From Ophiosphaerella korrae (taxonomy: Eukaryota > Ascomycota > Dothideomycetes > Pleosporales > Phaeosphaeriaceae): a stretch of 64,000 nucleotides of DNA. Location of the stretch: NCBI GenBank assembly GCA_028456385.1, contig JALNQF010000108.1:62001-126000 (forward strand), read 5' to 3'. The position numbers were made by a program, and so were the translations under genes. Under the pieces are notes generated by a model that ran no database searches, was not told the origin of the DNA, and saw nothing but the letters and a program-made list of their open reading frames with translations. Within the stretch, counting starts at the first letter, position 1. Each line of letters starts with the position of its first letter. Below, piece by piece: positions 12,401-23,090 of this stretch.

Positions 12401-13094
12401 GCTTTTGGCTCACTTATGCTTCACTCGAATAAACACGAATAGTAGGCATTGGTGAATGACGATGGCGTACCGACATTCTCTTAATCTAGATGTCAACATA
12501 ATGATGAGATTGTATGCATTCAGTATGCAGCGTCAGACATTTTGCCCACACAGAATGTGCTGACACCAGTGGTAATACTTGCTCACCTTCATTTGTCTGG
12601 TTAACAATACACTAACCAGAATTAAGATGGTATCTGAAAGATGGAGAGAGAAAAAGTGGACAAGAAAGATGAGATGGAGCTGATAGATCAGCGTGCTGAG
12701 GGGCGGGAGAGATGAACGACCACTCCGCCCCACTACCCATAACTATCATTGGCATCCTGTTCTTTTACTGACTTCCTTCATGCGTATTACCCATCGGTAA
12801 CCCCATTTCCAATATTCTTCGAGCTGCCGCTCAAGCAATCCAATATATAACCATGCAGTCTGAAATTAAACTATCATACCAGTGAGTATGTGGGGCCCCA
12901 CCCTGCAACCCAGTGGAAAGACGGTTTACGCGGAGGTATGCCTCAATCATCTAGAAAAGTGGCACCGTCACTCCTCTTTACACTGATACAAAATTCATTG
13001 ACTGATAGTACATGAGCTCAGCCCCCAGGTACACATTTCAACTCGACGTTTCTGTCCTCACCCTTTACGGACGTACATACGCAAGCCACACGAT
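9484..13094. other. Long intergenic region without a recognised gene
   Basis: 3.6 kb in which I found no convincing protein motif, tRNA or terminal repeat. Frames of 60-150 codons exist (for example 9637-9996 and 11542-12000) but they start without a sensible ATG context or show no family motif. It may be decayed sequence too old to read by eye. Confidence 0.5.
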
Positions 13095-14613
13095 ATGTTA
13101 TTGCGAATCCTTCTCGTAGCGCTTTTTGTGCAGTATGGAGCAGGACAAAAAATCCCGCCAATGATGCGCTTTCAGTGCTCTCAGCTAGTCGTTGACCGTA
13201 TAGACCCTCTAGTCAACCCAGGACTAGTACCTTCTCCGCATTTGCATCAAATTGTTGGGGGAAATTCGTTCAAACCGTCTATGAATCCAGCGACACACGA
13301 TCTACCCTCTAAATCGACATGCACTAGCTGCACGTTCAGCGAAGACTTCTCTAACTATTGGACGGCCGTTTTATATTTTCGAGCCCGCAATGGGACTTTC
13401 AAACGTGTTTCTCAATTACCTGAATTGCAGTTGAAAGGAAATGGCGGCATTACAGTGTATTACATCCCGTCAATGGATAACTCTACCGCGGTTACTGCCT
13501 TTAAGCCCGGATTTCGTATGTTGGTTGGAGATGCAGCATCAAGGGCGAAGGGCCCAGACAGGAAAGTTTGCCACCGTTGTAAGCCCGCAACAGGAGACAA
13601 TAGTAACATCAATTGTGGGGCGCCAGACTCCCAGACACTTCCGACTAGCTTTTGCCCTGGTGGTTTACGCTCGGTTATTACGTTTCCTACGTGCTGGGAC
13701 GGCAAGAATTTGGATAGCCCGGACCACAAAAGTCATGTTACCTATGCGATAGGATCAAAGGCGAACGATGTCGGTCCTACCGGCAGCTGCCCCACAAGCC
13801 ATCCCGTGGCAATACCTCAAGTTATGTATGAAGTTGTTTGGGATGTAAGTTATCTGAATTTCGTCTCCAAGCTATCCTTCTGGAGCTCAACTTGAGATCT
13901 CCAAAACTCTATTGTCATCGTGACTCGTCCTCTACGTAACAATGGTAAGGAGTTTCAGATGACTTGAGAAGTTATCGAACGTCACTCGATTCGGTCCGCT
14001 TTTCTTTCTCGAATAACACTCAACGAGCTAGGCATGGCACAAGGTTTTGCGCTAAAGGCCTATGTGCGCTAGAGTTGGTTGACAGCATCAAGCATTTATT
14101 GAGGATCCAGATTTCTCTACCTTTTCAGTCGACATATAGTATGAATCTTTTGCCGGTTATGCTCAGTTTAATTGGGCTTATTCATACACCGCAATCGCTA
14201 ACTCATCATGCTTTATAGACTACGCCATTCAATAACAAAGACTTATGGCCCGAGGACGGTTCGCAGCCATTCGTGTGGAGTACTGGCGATCAGTAAGATT
14301 TTGCTTCAAGTATTTAAACAACATGCTGACGATAAGAATCAGGAATGGATATTCACAACACGGAGATTATGTGTTCGGCTGGCAAGGGGATTCTCTCCAA
14401 CGCGCCATGAATGCTCGCTGCACCGGCGATGTCTGTGACGTGCTGCAAACCCAAACCACGGAGAAGGCTATGAATTGCACTGTGCGAAAGGTGTTCGATG
14501 AACAAGTCGACGGATGTAAGGCCACTAAGATATCTTGGATATTCAGTGGGTGTAACTCAACTAACAATCATGCAGGGCTAACCTCCCTACCCGGCATTTC
14601 TGAAATAAACTAG
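13095..14613 (+). CDS. Secreted DUF1996-domain protein
   Basis: Four exons (13095-13844, 14219-14292, 14343-14515, 14576-14613) give 344 residues. Introns 2 and 3 (50 and 60 nt) have good borders. Intron 1 is unusually long for this window (374 nt, GTAAGT to TTATAG) but joins VVWD to TTPFNNKDLWPEDGSQPF exactly in phase. The protein has a signal peptide (about 1-17) followed directly by the DUF1996 fold: MMRFQCSQLVVDRIDPLVNPG, HLHQIVGGN, a Cys-rich TCTSCTF segment, FCPGGLRSVITFPTCWDGKN and YVFGWQGDSLQRAMNARC near the C-terminus. DUF1996 proteins are secreted, often WSC-linked fungal proteins with no agreed biochemical role. No WSC or GPI signal is seen here, so it is probably a free extracellular protein. 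Confidence 0.85.
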
Positions 14614-15292
14614 ACTCTGTTTAGTAGAACGTTGAAGGTTGCGAGGCAGAAGAATGGTCGGAAGTTACATTATTTGCTATCACTTTCAGAATAAAATCGT
14701 AGAGAATACGTGTCTTCCTTTAGTAATTTTCCTAGGCTTGAAGCACTACAAAAATCAGATTTGCTCGGCAAATTCAGTGTTAGATGTCACGGGTATGAAC
14801 CAATGAACCCTAATCAGTTTGAGGAATGCAAAAAGAACAAAGGCATCGCCATGTCCTTGATGAAATGCGGCGGAACACCATTCTGCCAAATACTAATCTA
14901 TTTTGCCCCCCCCCAACCTCTTTACATATGACAAGCGCCCTAGTCAATTCGAGAGGTAAGAAAGGAACTTTGACCGCTTAGAAAGAAGGCTGAGTAACAA
15001 AGATGCATCTGGGCCGCGTGGCACGGCGTGACTTGTCCTTTGTTCAAGCGGCTGAGGATGGAAAGCCCAATGCGATCGGTGGATTAGCCTAGTTCTCCAC
15101 GCCTTCGTATGTCTGCATGATCGTTGTGGTTCTGTTCGGTATAGTTGAGAAAATGGTGGTAAAATGGTGGATATATCAGTATTTCAATTCTAATTCTCTC
15201 AATCTCGCCCCATACCGTTTTGCTAAATCAAAACCAGAACCCTAATCAATAAATAACAAAAGGGCAACTTGGTCAAAGCCTGCGACAACTTG
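14614..15292. other. Intergenic between convergent genes, nothing recognised
   Basis: 679 bases. A 73-codon frame at 14710 has no ATG and no motif. A C-run (nine Cs near 14907) is the only low-complexity feature. Confidence 0.5.
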
Positions 15293-16448
15293 CTACTCAA
15301 GGAATACTGCAACTGGAAGTGCGTAAGGGAAGGTCTCGCCCTTCTTCGTCCCCAGCACACCATACTCTAATTCCTCATATATGTTCTCTCCCTCTATTAC
15401 TATAGGCATAGGATCAAATTTCCTAGGCTGACTACTATTGATCGGCCGTAAGGCATTTGCCGGACCTCCCAAAATAGCCACCACACGTCGAAATTGAAGC
15501 TCCTCTACCCCGTGGAATAGATTGTCCCGGAGATCGTAATGGCAAGCGGAATCCCAATCTGAATAGTCGCAACTTTCATTTAAGCCCATGTATAGCTTCC
15601 TCGGTTCGGGCCCCCCTGTCAACTCTGAATTCTTATCCAATTCATCCAGCATGTCTACCATGAGGACGAAGTCAGTATGTTTCCAATCATCCGAGGGGGT
15701 GCCAGTGTCAGTTTTCTTGATTAATATCCTGCCTAGCAGTTCAGTTAGTTAAGCCTTCTAGTCTTTAGCTCCTTTTACTTACCGAGAGGCACAAAGAATC
15801 GGGTGCGCGTGAGGTCTCCCGGCCCATCAATCTTGTAGCGCACTGGTACATATGAATCTTTGGAAAGAGATCTGATGCCCCGTTCAACGCAGCAATCCCA
15901 AATCCACTCACTACGGCGAAAGTGTGACCGCTCTAACTGCAAGCCGACAGGGTAGTGAAGATCCAAATTAAGGAGGTATTCTGGATCGGGATCCGAGGGA
16001 AAGTCGTGTTTCCTAGCGCATGTGTCGACAACTGCAGACGCTGAATTTTGTTTCAGCCATCGGGCTTCCTGGATCATTTCTATGAAGTCTTCTGGTTTTA
16101 GGGTCTTGTAGTCAGGTTTATCAGCCTCAGTCCGGTCTTCAAGGTGCTGAAAAAAGCCCTTTACAAAGCTTCGCCATGCTTAGAGATTAACTCCATTTTC
16201 GCCTTCTCTATATCTTCATCGACATGCTTTTCCCACCACAACCGCGTTTCTTTATACTTCGTGGATCGCGAACGTAGACTCCATGAGTCTAGCCTTGCAT
16301 GCAGCTGTCTGAGTAGCTCAGCCCCTCGTGGCTTTTTTGGGGGACTCTTTTGTGGCGAGATGCTTTCTCTTTGAAAACTATCATGGGTCTCGTTCGCTGG
16401 ATCGTGTTCTTCTCTATAAAGAAAATCATCAGTAGTAAAGTCGGCCAT
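15293..16448 (-). pseudogene. Hypothetical protein, one-base frameshift
   Basis: Two exons on the minus strand (16448-15783, 15732-15293) are joined by a clear 50-nt intron (GTAAGT, CTAAC, GCTAG). The summed length is 1106 nt, one short of 369 codons. The frame must change near 16165-16180: the first frame ends SKHGEAL-stop while the continuing frame opens with WRSFVKGFFQHLED. One lost base at an AAGGCATGG-like site would account for it. The restored protein of about 368 residues is hydrophilic, acidic and Trp/Tyr-rich, with no signal peptide and no domain I recognise. It may be a true pseudogene or a sequencing slip. An AT repeat just upstream (16488-16503) could serve as its TATA region. 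Confidence 0.6.
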
Positions 16449-16487
16449 TGTGCAGTTGAAAATTTAACAATGACGGGGAGAATACAA

Positions 16488-16503
16488 TATATATATATAT
16501 ATA
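16488..16503. repeat. (AT)n microsatellite
   Basis: An uninterrupted run of alternating A and T, 40-55 bases upstream of the minus-strand start at 16448. It may double as a TATA element. Confidence 0.7.
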
Positions 16504-17746
16504 AATTCCTTAATCTAGCAGACTTGCCTGCTAAGATTTACAATCTCCCTTGAAGAGAGTAGCATTTGTCACTTCTCCTCATACGCGAAACCCTTAAAAG
16601 GTATTTGCCCTCGCCCTTACCTAGGTAGGTTCAAAGAGTTGTCAGATTTGAGGTAGGTTTTGATAGTAACTTAGATCTGTGTAAGTACGTGATAAATATC
16701 TGTGATAAAAGATTGGAAAGAAACAGTTGTATTGTTCTATAGTAAGTTATGGAAATCTCTTTATATATATACCCTAAGCTTTATTGTACATTAACTTTGC
16801 TGTTGTTAGTGTTACATTGTATACGTAAACTTGTGACTATCCGAATTGTTCCGATATCATCTGTAGCTGGAGAACCTATGTACGCCTTTTATCTGACAAG
16901 AGTACACCTCGGTAGATACTATAATCATATTGACGCTAATAGTGGGTATGTATTTGTCAGATTTATCGTTAGTATCTTAGTCACTCGATAATTGATGTGA
17001 TGGGCTTGATTGATAGAACTGGTGGATTGAAGTGACTGATTGATTCTGTCTCCTCTATCTGCTCTATTTTCTCTAATCTTTATACTCATCTCTACCTAGT
17101 TCGCTGCGGTTTCTCGGCGCGGATAGTGGAGATCTGTTATCTTTATTATTGTGATCCGGCTCCTTGTAGTTCAGCTCATGACGTTATGAGCCACCGTAGC
17201 TTATAAGGGCGTAGTTGTAAAAAATAACTGAGCGCATTCTCGAGGGGCAGAAATCGCTAGCAACACGGCCGCAAAACAGTTTACTCTTAACAGCCTACCT
17301 CTAGAGTTATTTCTATTATCACGAATCGATTTCTCCTGCGCGCGTGATGCCTATGGCCTATTGTAAGATATTTATCACCAGCGTTGAGGCGCTTAGCCGC
17401 GCTGGTGCCGGCGATGGTAGGGGCGCCCAAATAGGGAGGACTTGCTGAAAGCAACGCGAGCGACTTGCGTAAGACTTGCGCGAGATTAGTGTTGTATGGC
17501 GTACGTCGAGACTCTATGAGGTTGAGACGGTCACGAAAACGGAACGCACCAAAATTTGTCTGGCTCGATTCGGTAAGGGTAGTCAAGGCCAGCGTCGTGG
17601 ACTAAGACGTCCTCGGCCACTCTACTCGGCGCTACCTACAACAAAAAACATCTCTAAAAACAGCCGCGCACCGAACAGGACCTAAGATAACTTCTTTAGC
17701 CGCACCTGATTCATACGATGGTTTTGAGATTTGAGAAGTTTATATA
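16504..17746. other. AT-rich intergenic region
   Basis: 1.2 kb with no recognised gene. A 99-codon minus-strand frame at 17287-17586 shows no motif. The AT-rich composition and the adjacent transposon suggest repeat-derived DNA. Confidence 0.45.
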
Positions 17747-18611
17747 CTCGCTGCGCTGGTCAAGATGTTCTGCATCTTGGCCGTGAACACCTCAACGCTG
17801 TTTTTTCATACAAATTTGTCTTGCAACCTTGATAACTGCACAACGCAGTTGAAAAGTAAAGATATAAAACAGCTAAGTTTGAGTGTAATACATATATTTT
17901 ACTCAGTCGTAATTTTGAGTTGTTTGCTTGCTAAGTTGCTTATCTACAATACGTTGTTGGTCGGCTTTGTACTGCCTCGCCGCCCGCCGCGCGACCTTCT
18001 CAGCATCCTTTTTAACGCGCGCGTTAACTGCAGCTTAAGCTAATGCTATAGTAAGCACGCTAGATCTTTTAACTTGCCTTTGGCTAGATTTTTGGCATTA
18101 TTGACGCGCTCGCGATACTACAGTAATGTGGTGTAGCTCGCGCTCAGCGTAGTATTGGCTCTAGTTTGTTCTGGCTGGCGCGCTGCAGCTTTTAGCACAC
18201 AATTAGTAGATTCTATATACTCTAGATAGTACTTTGTAGCTACAGTACCAGTGCTAGCATGCCTAATATATTATAGCAAGCAATATACTGTCTTACAGTC
18301 TCCTCCTGCACTCTATTGAGGCGCTGGCCGGCACCACGGCGAGATATTTTTGAGTTGGAGCCTTTGTGCCTACGACGGAGCTGGTTGACTGGTATATTGT
18401 AATCGTGCAATAACTGCACAAAATTTGGCTTTTTGATGCATCTAAGGGCGCCAAACAAAGCTTAATATGCTTCTCGACATCTTTATATCGTCTAAATCTC
18501 AAAGATATCGCGGTGGCGCGAAAAAACGTGTGTACAAGGTGAAAAGCTAATAAAAAACAGCGTTGAGGTGTCCACGGCCAACATGCTCCGCATCTTGGCC
18601 AGTGCGGCGAG
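17747..18611 (-). mobile_element. Fot1/pogo-like DNA transposon remnant with ~60-bp terminal inverted repeats
   Basis: The sequence at 17747-17806 is the imperfect reverse complement of 18552-18611 (CAGCGTTGAGGTGT at the inner end, CTCGC[T/C]GC[G/A]CTGG at the outer end). The outer ends abut TA dinucleotides (17745-17746 and 18612-18613), as expected for Tc1/mariner-pogo insertion at TA. Inside, the minus strand keeps a transposase-like helix-turn-helix segment and a coiled Arg/Lys-rich tail. At ~865 bp it is far shorter than a full Fot1 element (~1.9 kb), so it is an internally deleted, non-autonomous copy. Many TA changes suggest RIP. Confidence 0.7.
17890..18530 (-). pseudogene. Pogo/Fot1 transposase fragments
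   Basis: The minus strand near 18440-18290 reads NFVQLLHDYNIPVNQLRRRHKG followed by GQRLNRVQEETVRQYI, the look of the psq/CENP-B type DNA-binding part of pogo transposases. Near 18010-17915 it reads AEKVARRAARQYKADQQRI, like the basic C-terminal tail of the same family. The DDE catalytic part between them is missing and stops are frequent, so no protein is made. Confidence 0.55.
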
Positions 18612-19185
18612 TATGTTACGGATTTCAAGGTAGGAATGGTAACTAGATAGGGATAGTATAGAGGTTGACATATAATATTAAGACAGACATAGCAACGAAT
18701 GAAAGTAGTAATCAGATTGTCGTATCTCGTTATTAGCATAGAGGTAGTAATACAGTATATTAGGATACACATTAAGGTAGGGAGTAGGTACTAACCTGCA
18801 ATCGGTGGGTGTCGCAGTACAAATACCATTCAAGTAAGCAGAACCTTAGAGTTCGGACTCTAACTTTTGCTCTGCAACAGTAGGATAAGTAGAATACTAC
18901 CTCTTGCGAGCTCCGCTGAACACCGAAAAAACGAGCAAGAGCCCGCGGTGGAAGATTTTCATGTAAATTTACTGTAAAGTGTAGCTAGGTCGGAGCTTTT
19001 GTGTGTCTGCCCTTTGCTGTTTTTACGAAGACTTTAGCTTACATCACCTTTGTCTCAAATCCTATACAAAACACCTAAGCAATACTAGTGCTCAATTCAA
19101 AACCAACCCCTCACACCCCTGCCTAGGTTCCAGCCGAGTTATAGAGGTAACCAGTTGTTGCACTGAGAGCCACATGCCAACTTAG
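18612..19185. other. AT-rich flank, no gene seen
   Basis: 574 bases between two repeat elements with no coding or structural signal that I recognise. Confidence 0.45.
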
Positions 19186-19433
19186 TGTTAGAGCCCCTTA
19201 CAGAGCCGCAAGCTTACATAGTGTGGTGTAGTAGAACCGCACGTGATCAGGGAGGCTTGGATCAGCCTTGCGGCTCTGCAAGGGCTCCGAGTGAGATCGG
19301 ATAGGGCAGAGAGTAACCGACACCAACTCTTCATGTAGCTACTCAATCCATATATTTCAACTTATCTCACCGACTGCGGGTCGCCGCCTGCCTCCTACTT
19401 CTACGTGCATCCTAGCATGCCACAATAGTTATC
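19186..19433 (+). repeat. Dispersed hairpin-bearing repeat (possible solo LTR)
   Basis: Starts TGTTAGAGCC and contains a near-perfect hairpin with arms 19191-19212 and 19267-19287. The part from about 19221 to 19433 recurs on the opposite strand at 59472-59690 (shared blocks include GGTGTAGTAGAACC, CACCAACTC, GACTGCGGGTCGCC and CTCCTACTTCTACGTG). The TG start and ~250-bp size would fit a small solo LTR. A target-site duplication could not be defined, so the class is uncertain. Confidence 0.6.
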
Positions 19434-20247
19434 CTGATCAAGTTTATATCCCACTAAACTACAGGAACAATATCCTTTTTATAAGAACATTAAGAGTAGG
19501 TATTTATGAGATGACTTGAGTACGAGATCTCAGGATGGAAAGGTCTCAACACACCTTGGATTTTGTCTCCTGCGGTAAACATTCAACCATAAGGACTACA
19601 CGTAGAACAAGAACGTGCAGCTCCCTAATAAGTATATAGAGCTACTCTCATGTATTCTTCTCCTACATGTACGTTGTGTGAGTGGGAAAGGAGTAGAGAG
19701 AGAGGATATACCTTGCAGTTGTAGGCTGCTCCTGCGTCTATCCCCAATATCAGCTAAATCTCGGTATTATACAGACAGCGTGAAAAAATCAACATCGTGA
19801 CAACTAGAATCGCTCCAATATTGTTTCCACTCAACAAATATTCATTAAAATATGTAAGATATAGCTTATTACACACTTAAAGTTGCAACTAAGTAAATGT
19901 AATTTTAATTACTCCCATAGGCGGTACGGTATTGAATTCACTTATCATCGGTAGGAGAATGGATTGCCTACTCTTTCTGTTCACCGAGAGCGACCATCTT
20001 CTATGTTCAGTACTCTAATCTACTTTTGCGGCGCCACCTGTATGCATCATTACGAGATTCCGCTGAACTGTGCAGTTATCGCGCCCTGCAGTTTTAGCAA
20101 GCAACAACCGTTCCCCAAAGCTTTCACAAACGAGAATCTATAGCGCATACCGAAACTGTGTCCATGTATCTATGACATTCGCACTCATTGTGTGGGGACA
20201 TAGCAAACTTTAGAATTTGCTACCTCAAACCGCCCTAGGCATTCAGA
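19434..20247. other. Intergenic, no gene seen
   Basis: 814 bases with only short frames lacking motifs. The last part should hold the promoter of the secreted-protein gene at 20248. Confidence 0.45.
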
Positions 20248-21874
20248 ATGAGATACTTATCGTTTCCGCTTCTTTTGATACTCTTCTTGCCCATCATATC
20301 TGTGCTGGATAGCGTGGACGAGCCGACAAGAATGCCCAACTCGGATACGCACAGTTTACACATGTACGAAGTCCAGCCTCTGTATAACCTAACATCCAAA
20401 GATTTAGACTTTACGGCGGAACCTACACCTTGGCAACGGAATTTGATTAAATTCTTCAAAAACCTAGAAATTGACTTCGGATTTGTACGAGCTCGGGAAT
20501 TCGCCGCCTGGAACCGCAAAAATCTTGAAGATGCACTTAAACTCATCAAGATGCAACTAATAACGAGCAAAAAACTTGTTGAGATCTGGGATGGTGTTTT
20601 CCCAGCGAAACTCAAATTACCAACGCCAAAAGCCGACCTTTTGGACGAGCTAAACAAATCCTTAAGTAAACTTACCACGACAGGGAATTCAGTTCTCGAT
20701 CACTTCGAAAAGGAGGCACAGCAAATCAAAGCAGAGCTGGAAATGCCCAAAGGCGAAGATGATTTTATTTCAGGAGCGACACTGAGAGAACTAATAATCG
20801 AAGACGCGATTGATCGCCAGGTGGAATCAAATTCACCGCCGGATTTCAAAAATATGGATTTAGAGTCTGGCAAGAGCTTTTTGGGTGAGTCTTTTTTAGC
20901 ATTTCCATAACTAAGTAGGGCTAACTTTATATTTCTAGACAATATTATATCTGGCGCGTTCAAGCGTCCAAGTGAACAAAGCAAGGACGACCAACAGAAG
21001 CCTGGGAATGAATCTTCGGGTGAGTCTTTTCAGCGTTTCTATAACTAACTGAGGCTTATTTTATATTTCTAGACGAGAAGGAATCGAATGTGTCCGATCC
21101 TCAAAAGAAGAAAAAGGAAGAGCCTGGTTGGATACCCAGTGTAATCGTTGTCGTGGTGGACACCAAGAATGAAACTTTCTTTACAGGAAGCAGTATGGCA
21201 AGGTTTGAGGGCATACGGCTAAAAAATAAGTCGAAAGATATAACCCTGAAACGACTTAAAAATACGCCTGAATTCCTAAAAAACGTCGATGAATGCGACC
21301 GTAACTTTAAAGCTAAGTGCACAGAGCTTTGGGGGCAGAGTCCGGCGGCAAAAGAAACTGCGAAAAAAAAAAATCGACGGCACAAGAAAAATCCATGGCA
21401 GAAGAAAAATCGAGGGCAAAAGAAAAATCGATGACACGAGAAAATTCGACGACGCAGGGAAATTCGATGGCAAAAGAAAAATCGACGACAAAAAAAAATT
21501 CGACGGCGCAGGGAAATTCGACGACGCAAGATGCGAACCAGGGCGAGGCCGGAACCCCGTTTAATCTTAAGCACTTTGAACTCCCCCAGCAGACTGTCAT
21601 GTTGCCGGAGCATCACAAGGCATCAAACTTAGGCAAGAAGTCTATCCTGTGTTGGGCAATTTCCGGATTCAATTTCGAGTACGTTAGCCCATGCATTCGT
21701 TGCCTGACGTTCTACCCCACTTGGGATTTCTGGAAACGGCCAAGTAGCGACGCTGAAAAATATGAAGCGGTTAAGAAGCAATTTAATACCTTCAGTGTAA
21801 AAGACGGGACTCAAGGTGGCTACTGTGCGGAAACCATAGCTGCCGCACAGCTATGGGAAGGCTATTATGTATGA
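20248..21874 (+). CDS. Secreted Lys/Ser-rich repeat protein with Cys-rich C-terminal domain; apparent one-base frameshift
   Basis: Three exons (20248-20884, 20939-21019, 21073-21874) are supported by two clean short introns. The protein starts with a strong signal peptide (about residues 1-20) and a helical, charged region of about 190 residues. It then has an acidic/basic hinge, a short hydrophobic block (VIVVVVD), a low-complexity Lys/Ser/Thr/Gln repeat region (21360-21540) and a ~100-residue tail. The tail has VSPCIRC and later GGYCAET, a pair of cysteine motifs like zinc sites. Exon lengths sum to 1520, one short of a multiple of three. The frame changes at an A11 run (21363-21373); one more A would join both halves (about 506 residues). 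Function is unknown. A secreted effector-like or enzyme-bearing protein is possible. Deaminase-like chemistry is only a guess, because the motif order is reversed from that family. Confidence 0.6.
20885..20938 (+). other. Intron 1 of the secreted-protein gene, near twin of intron 2
   Basis: A 54-nt GTGAGT...CTAG intron. Its sequence closely matches the next intron (21020-21072) along its whole length, including TATATTTCTAG at the 3' end. The flanking exon bases (G before, AC after) are also the same. Confidence 0.8.
21020..21072 (+). other. Intron 2 of the secreted-protein gene, near twin of intron 1
   Basis: A 53-nt intron, near-identical to intron 1 with a few substitutions and a small length difference. 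The 81-nt exon between them shows no similarity to its neighbours, so the introns rather than an exon block seem to be duplicated. Confidence 0.8.
21360..21540 (+). repeat. Degenerate short coding repeat (GAAAAATCGACG / GGAAATTCGACG type)
   Basis: About ten imperfect 12-18-bp units encode E-K-S-x and G-N-S-T type peptides. All three plus-strand frames are open or nearly open across it, and the opposite strand is open too. The leading A11 run is where the reading frame slips. Confidence 0.75.
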
Positions 21875-21912
21875 TTAGAACAATTGAATCTTCTACACCA
21901 CGACCCAACCAA

Positions 21913-23052
21913 CTACCACACCCAATTTGCCCATTTCGAACACTCTTGCCTCACACTCTTGCCCCTCCAATACAAGATCACGCCTAGCACACCGAACAAT
22001 CCCATAATGCCCGAAAGTATGCCAAACGTGCTCGCCGCACCAATGGCATTCACATAGTCAACGGTATGATACGAAATGCCAAAGCTCACCAGCCCTCTCG
22101 TCACAGGAATAACCACCATGATGGCGCCAGCGCGTGCAGGGTGCGCATCGAGAAGATACGTTGTGCCAACCGTGCTGGCCGCCAGCAGCAAAAAGAGCTA
22201 GATGTTGACGGTAAAGGCCAACGCAAACCAGTGGTATTTGTCTGGATACTGGAGCGCGAAACTGTATATAATGGTCATCATGATGCAAATCAGGAGTGGC
22301 GCGATGAGCGGCGGCAGCCGGTGTTCGGGCTCGTGGACTCCCCGGTTTGCGCGGGCTTTGCGCTGGATGAAGGAATCGCTGAATAAACCAATGACAGGGA
22401 AGGAGAGCAGCGCTACGATGATTTGGCCTATTTGGATGAGGGAAACTCTCGTGTTGGGCCAGTTGTAGGGCGGCGAGACTAGGGCGGTTCCGTATGTGAT
22501 TTGAATGCAAACATCGGTGCCTTGGAAAAAGCCATTCAAGAGTGTAACCCACAGCATGTGGGGGAAGAACCAAATCTCAAACATTTGCTTCCAGGTGGTT
22601 ATTGCTTTCCTGAAATCGGGCTTGATGACGAATATTCGCATATCTGATCTTAGCGTACGAGGTGGGAAATGGTCTGTATCAAGCTTGCGCTCGCTCAGGG
22701 TTGTGAGCGGCTCCCTGTGCTCGACCTGGGTTGCCTCAGTTTCTTGTCTCAAACCTTCGTCATGGTCGATGTTGGCATAGTCAGGGGCGTGGGTGCCCAT
22801 ATATGCCGACAAGGGACGCGAGTAGTCGGTCTCGGGTATCAAGAAAAATGCAAGAATGAAGGAAACGCCAGATATAGCAGTGAATAGCCAATACCAAGAC
22901 CGCCATCCGAGCGCTTGGCTCATATACAAAGAAGCAATAGTCAAGCTTGAGTTTAGGAGAACTTCGCACGACGAGAACATCTGAAATGCTCTCCCACGTT
23001 GGTGGAGAAAGAAGATATCCTAATAGTCACTAGCCACGGAGTACAGCATATC

Positions 23053-23090
<38 letters not shown>

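Noticed and set aside
23054..23089. Poly(A) run as the tail of a retrocopied gene
   Set aside because: It lies within an intron of a gene that still has other introns, on the opposite strand from a tail.
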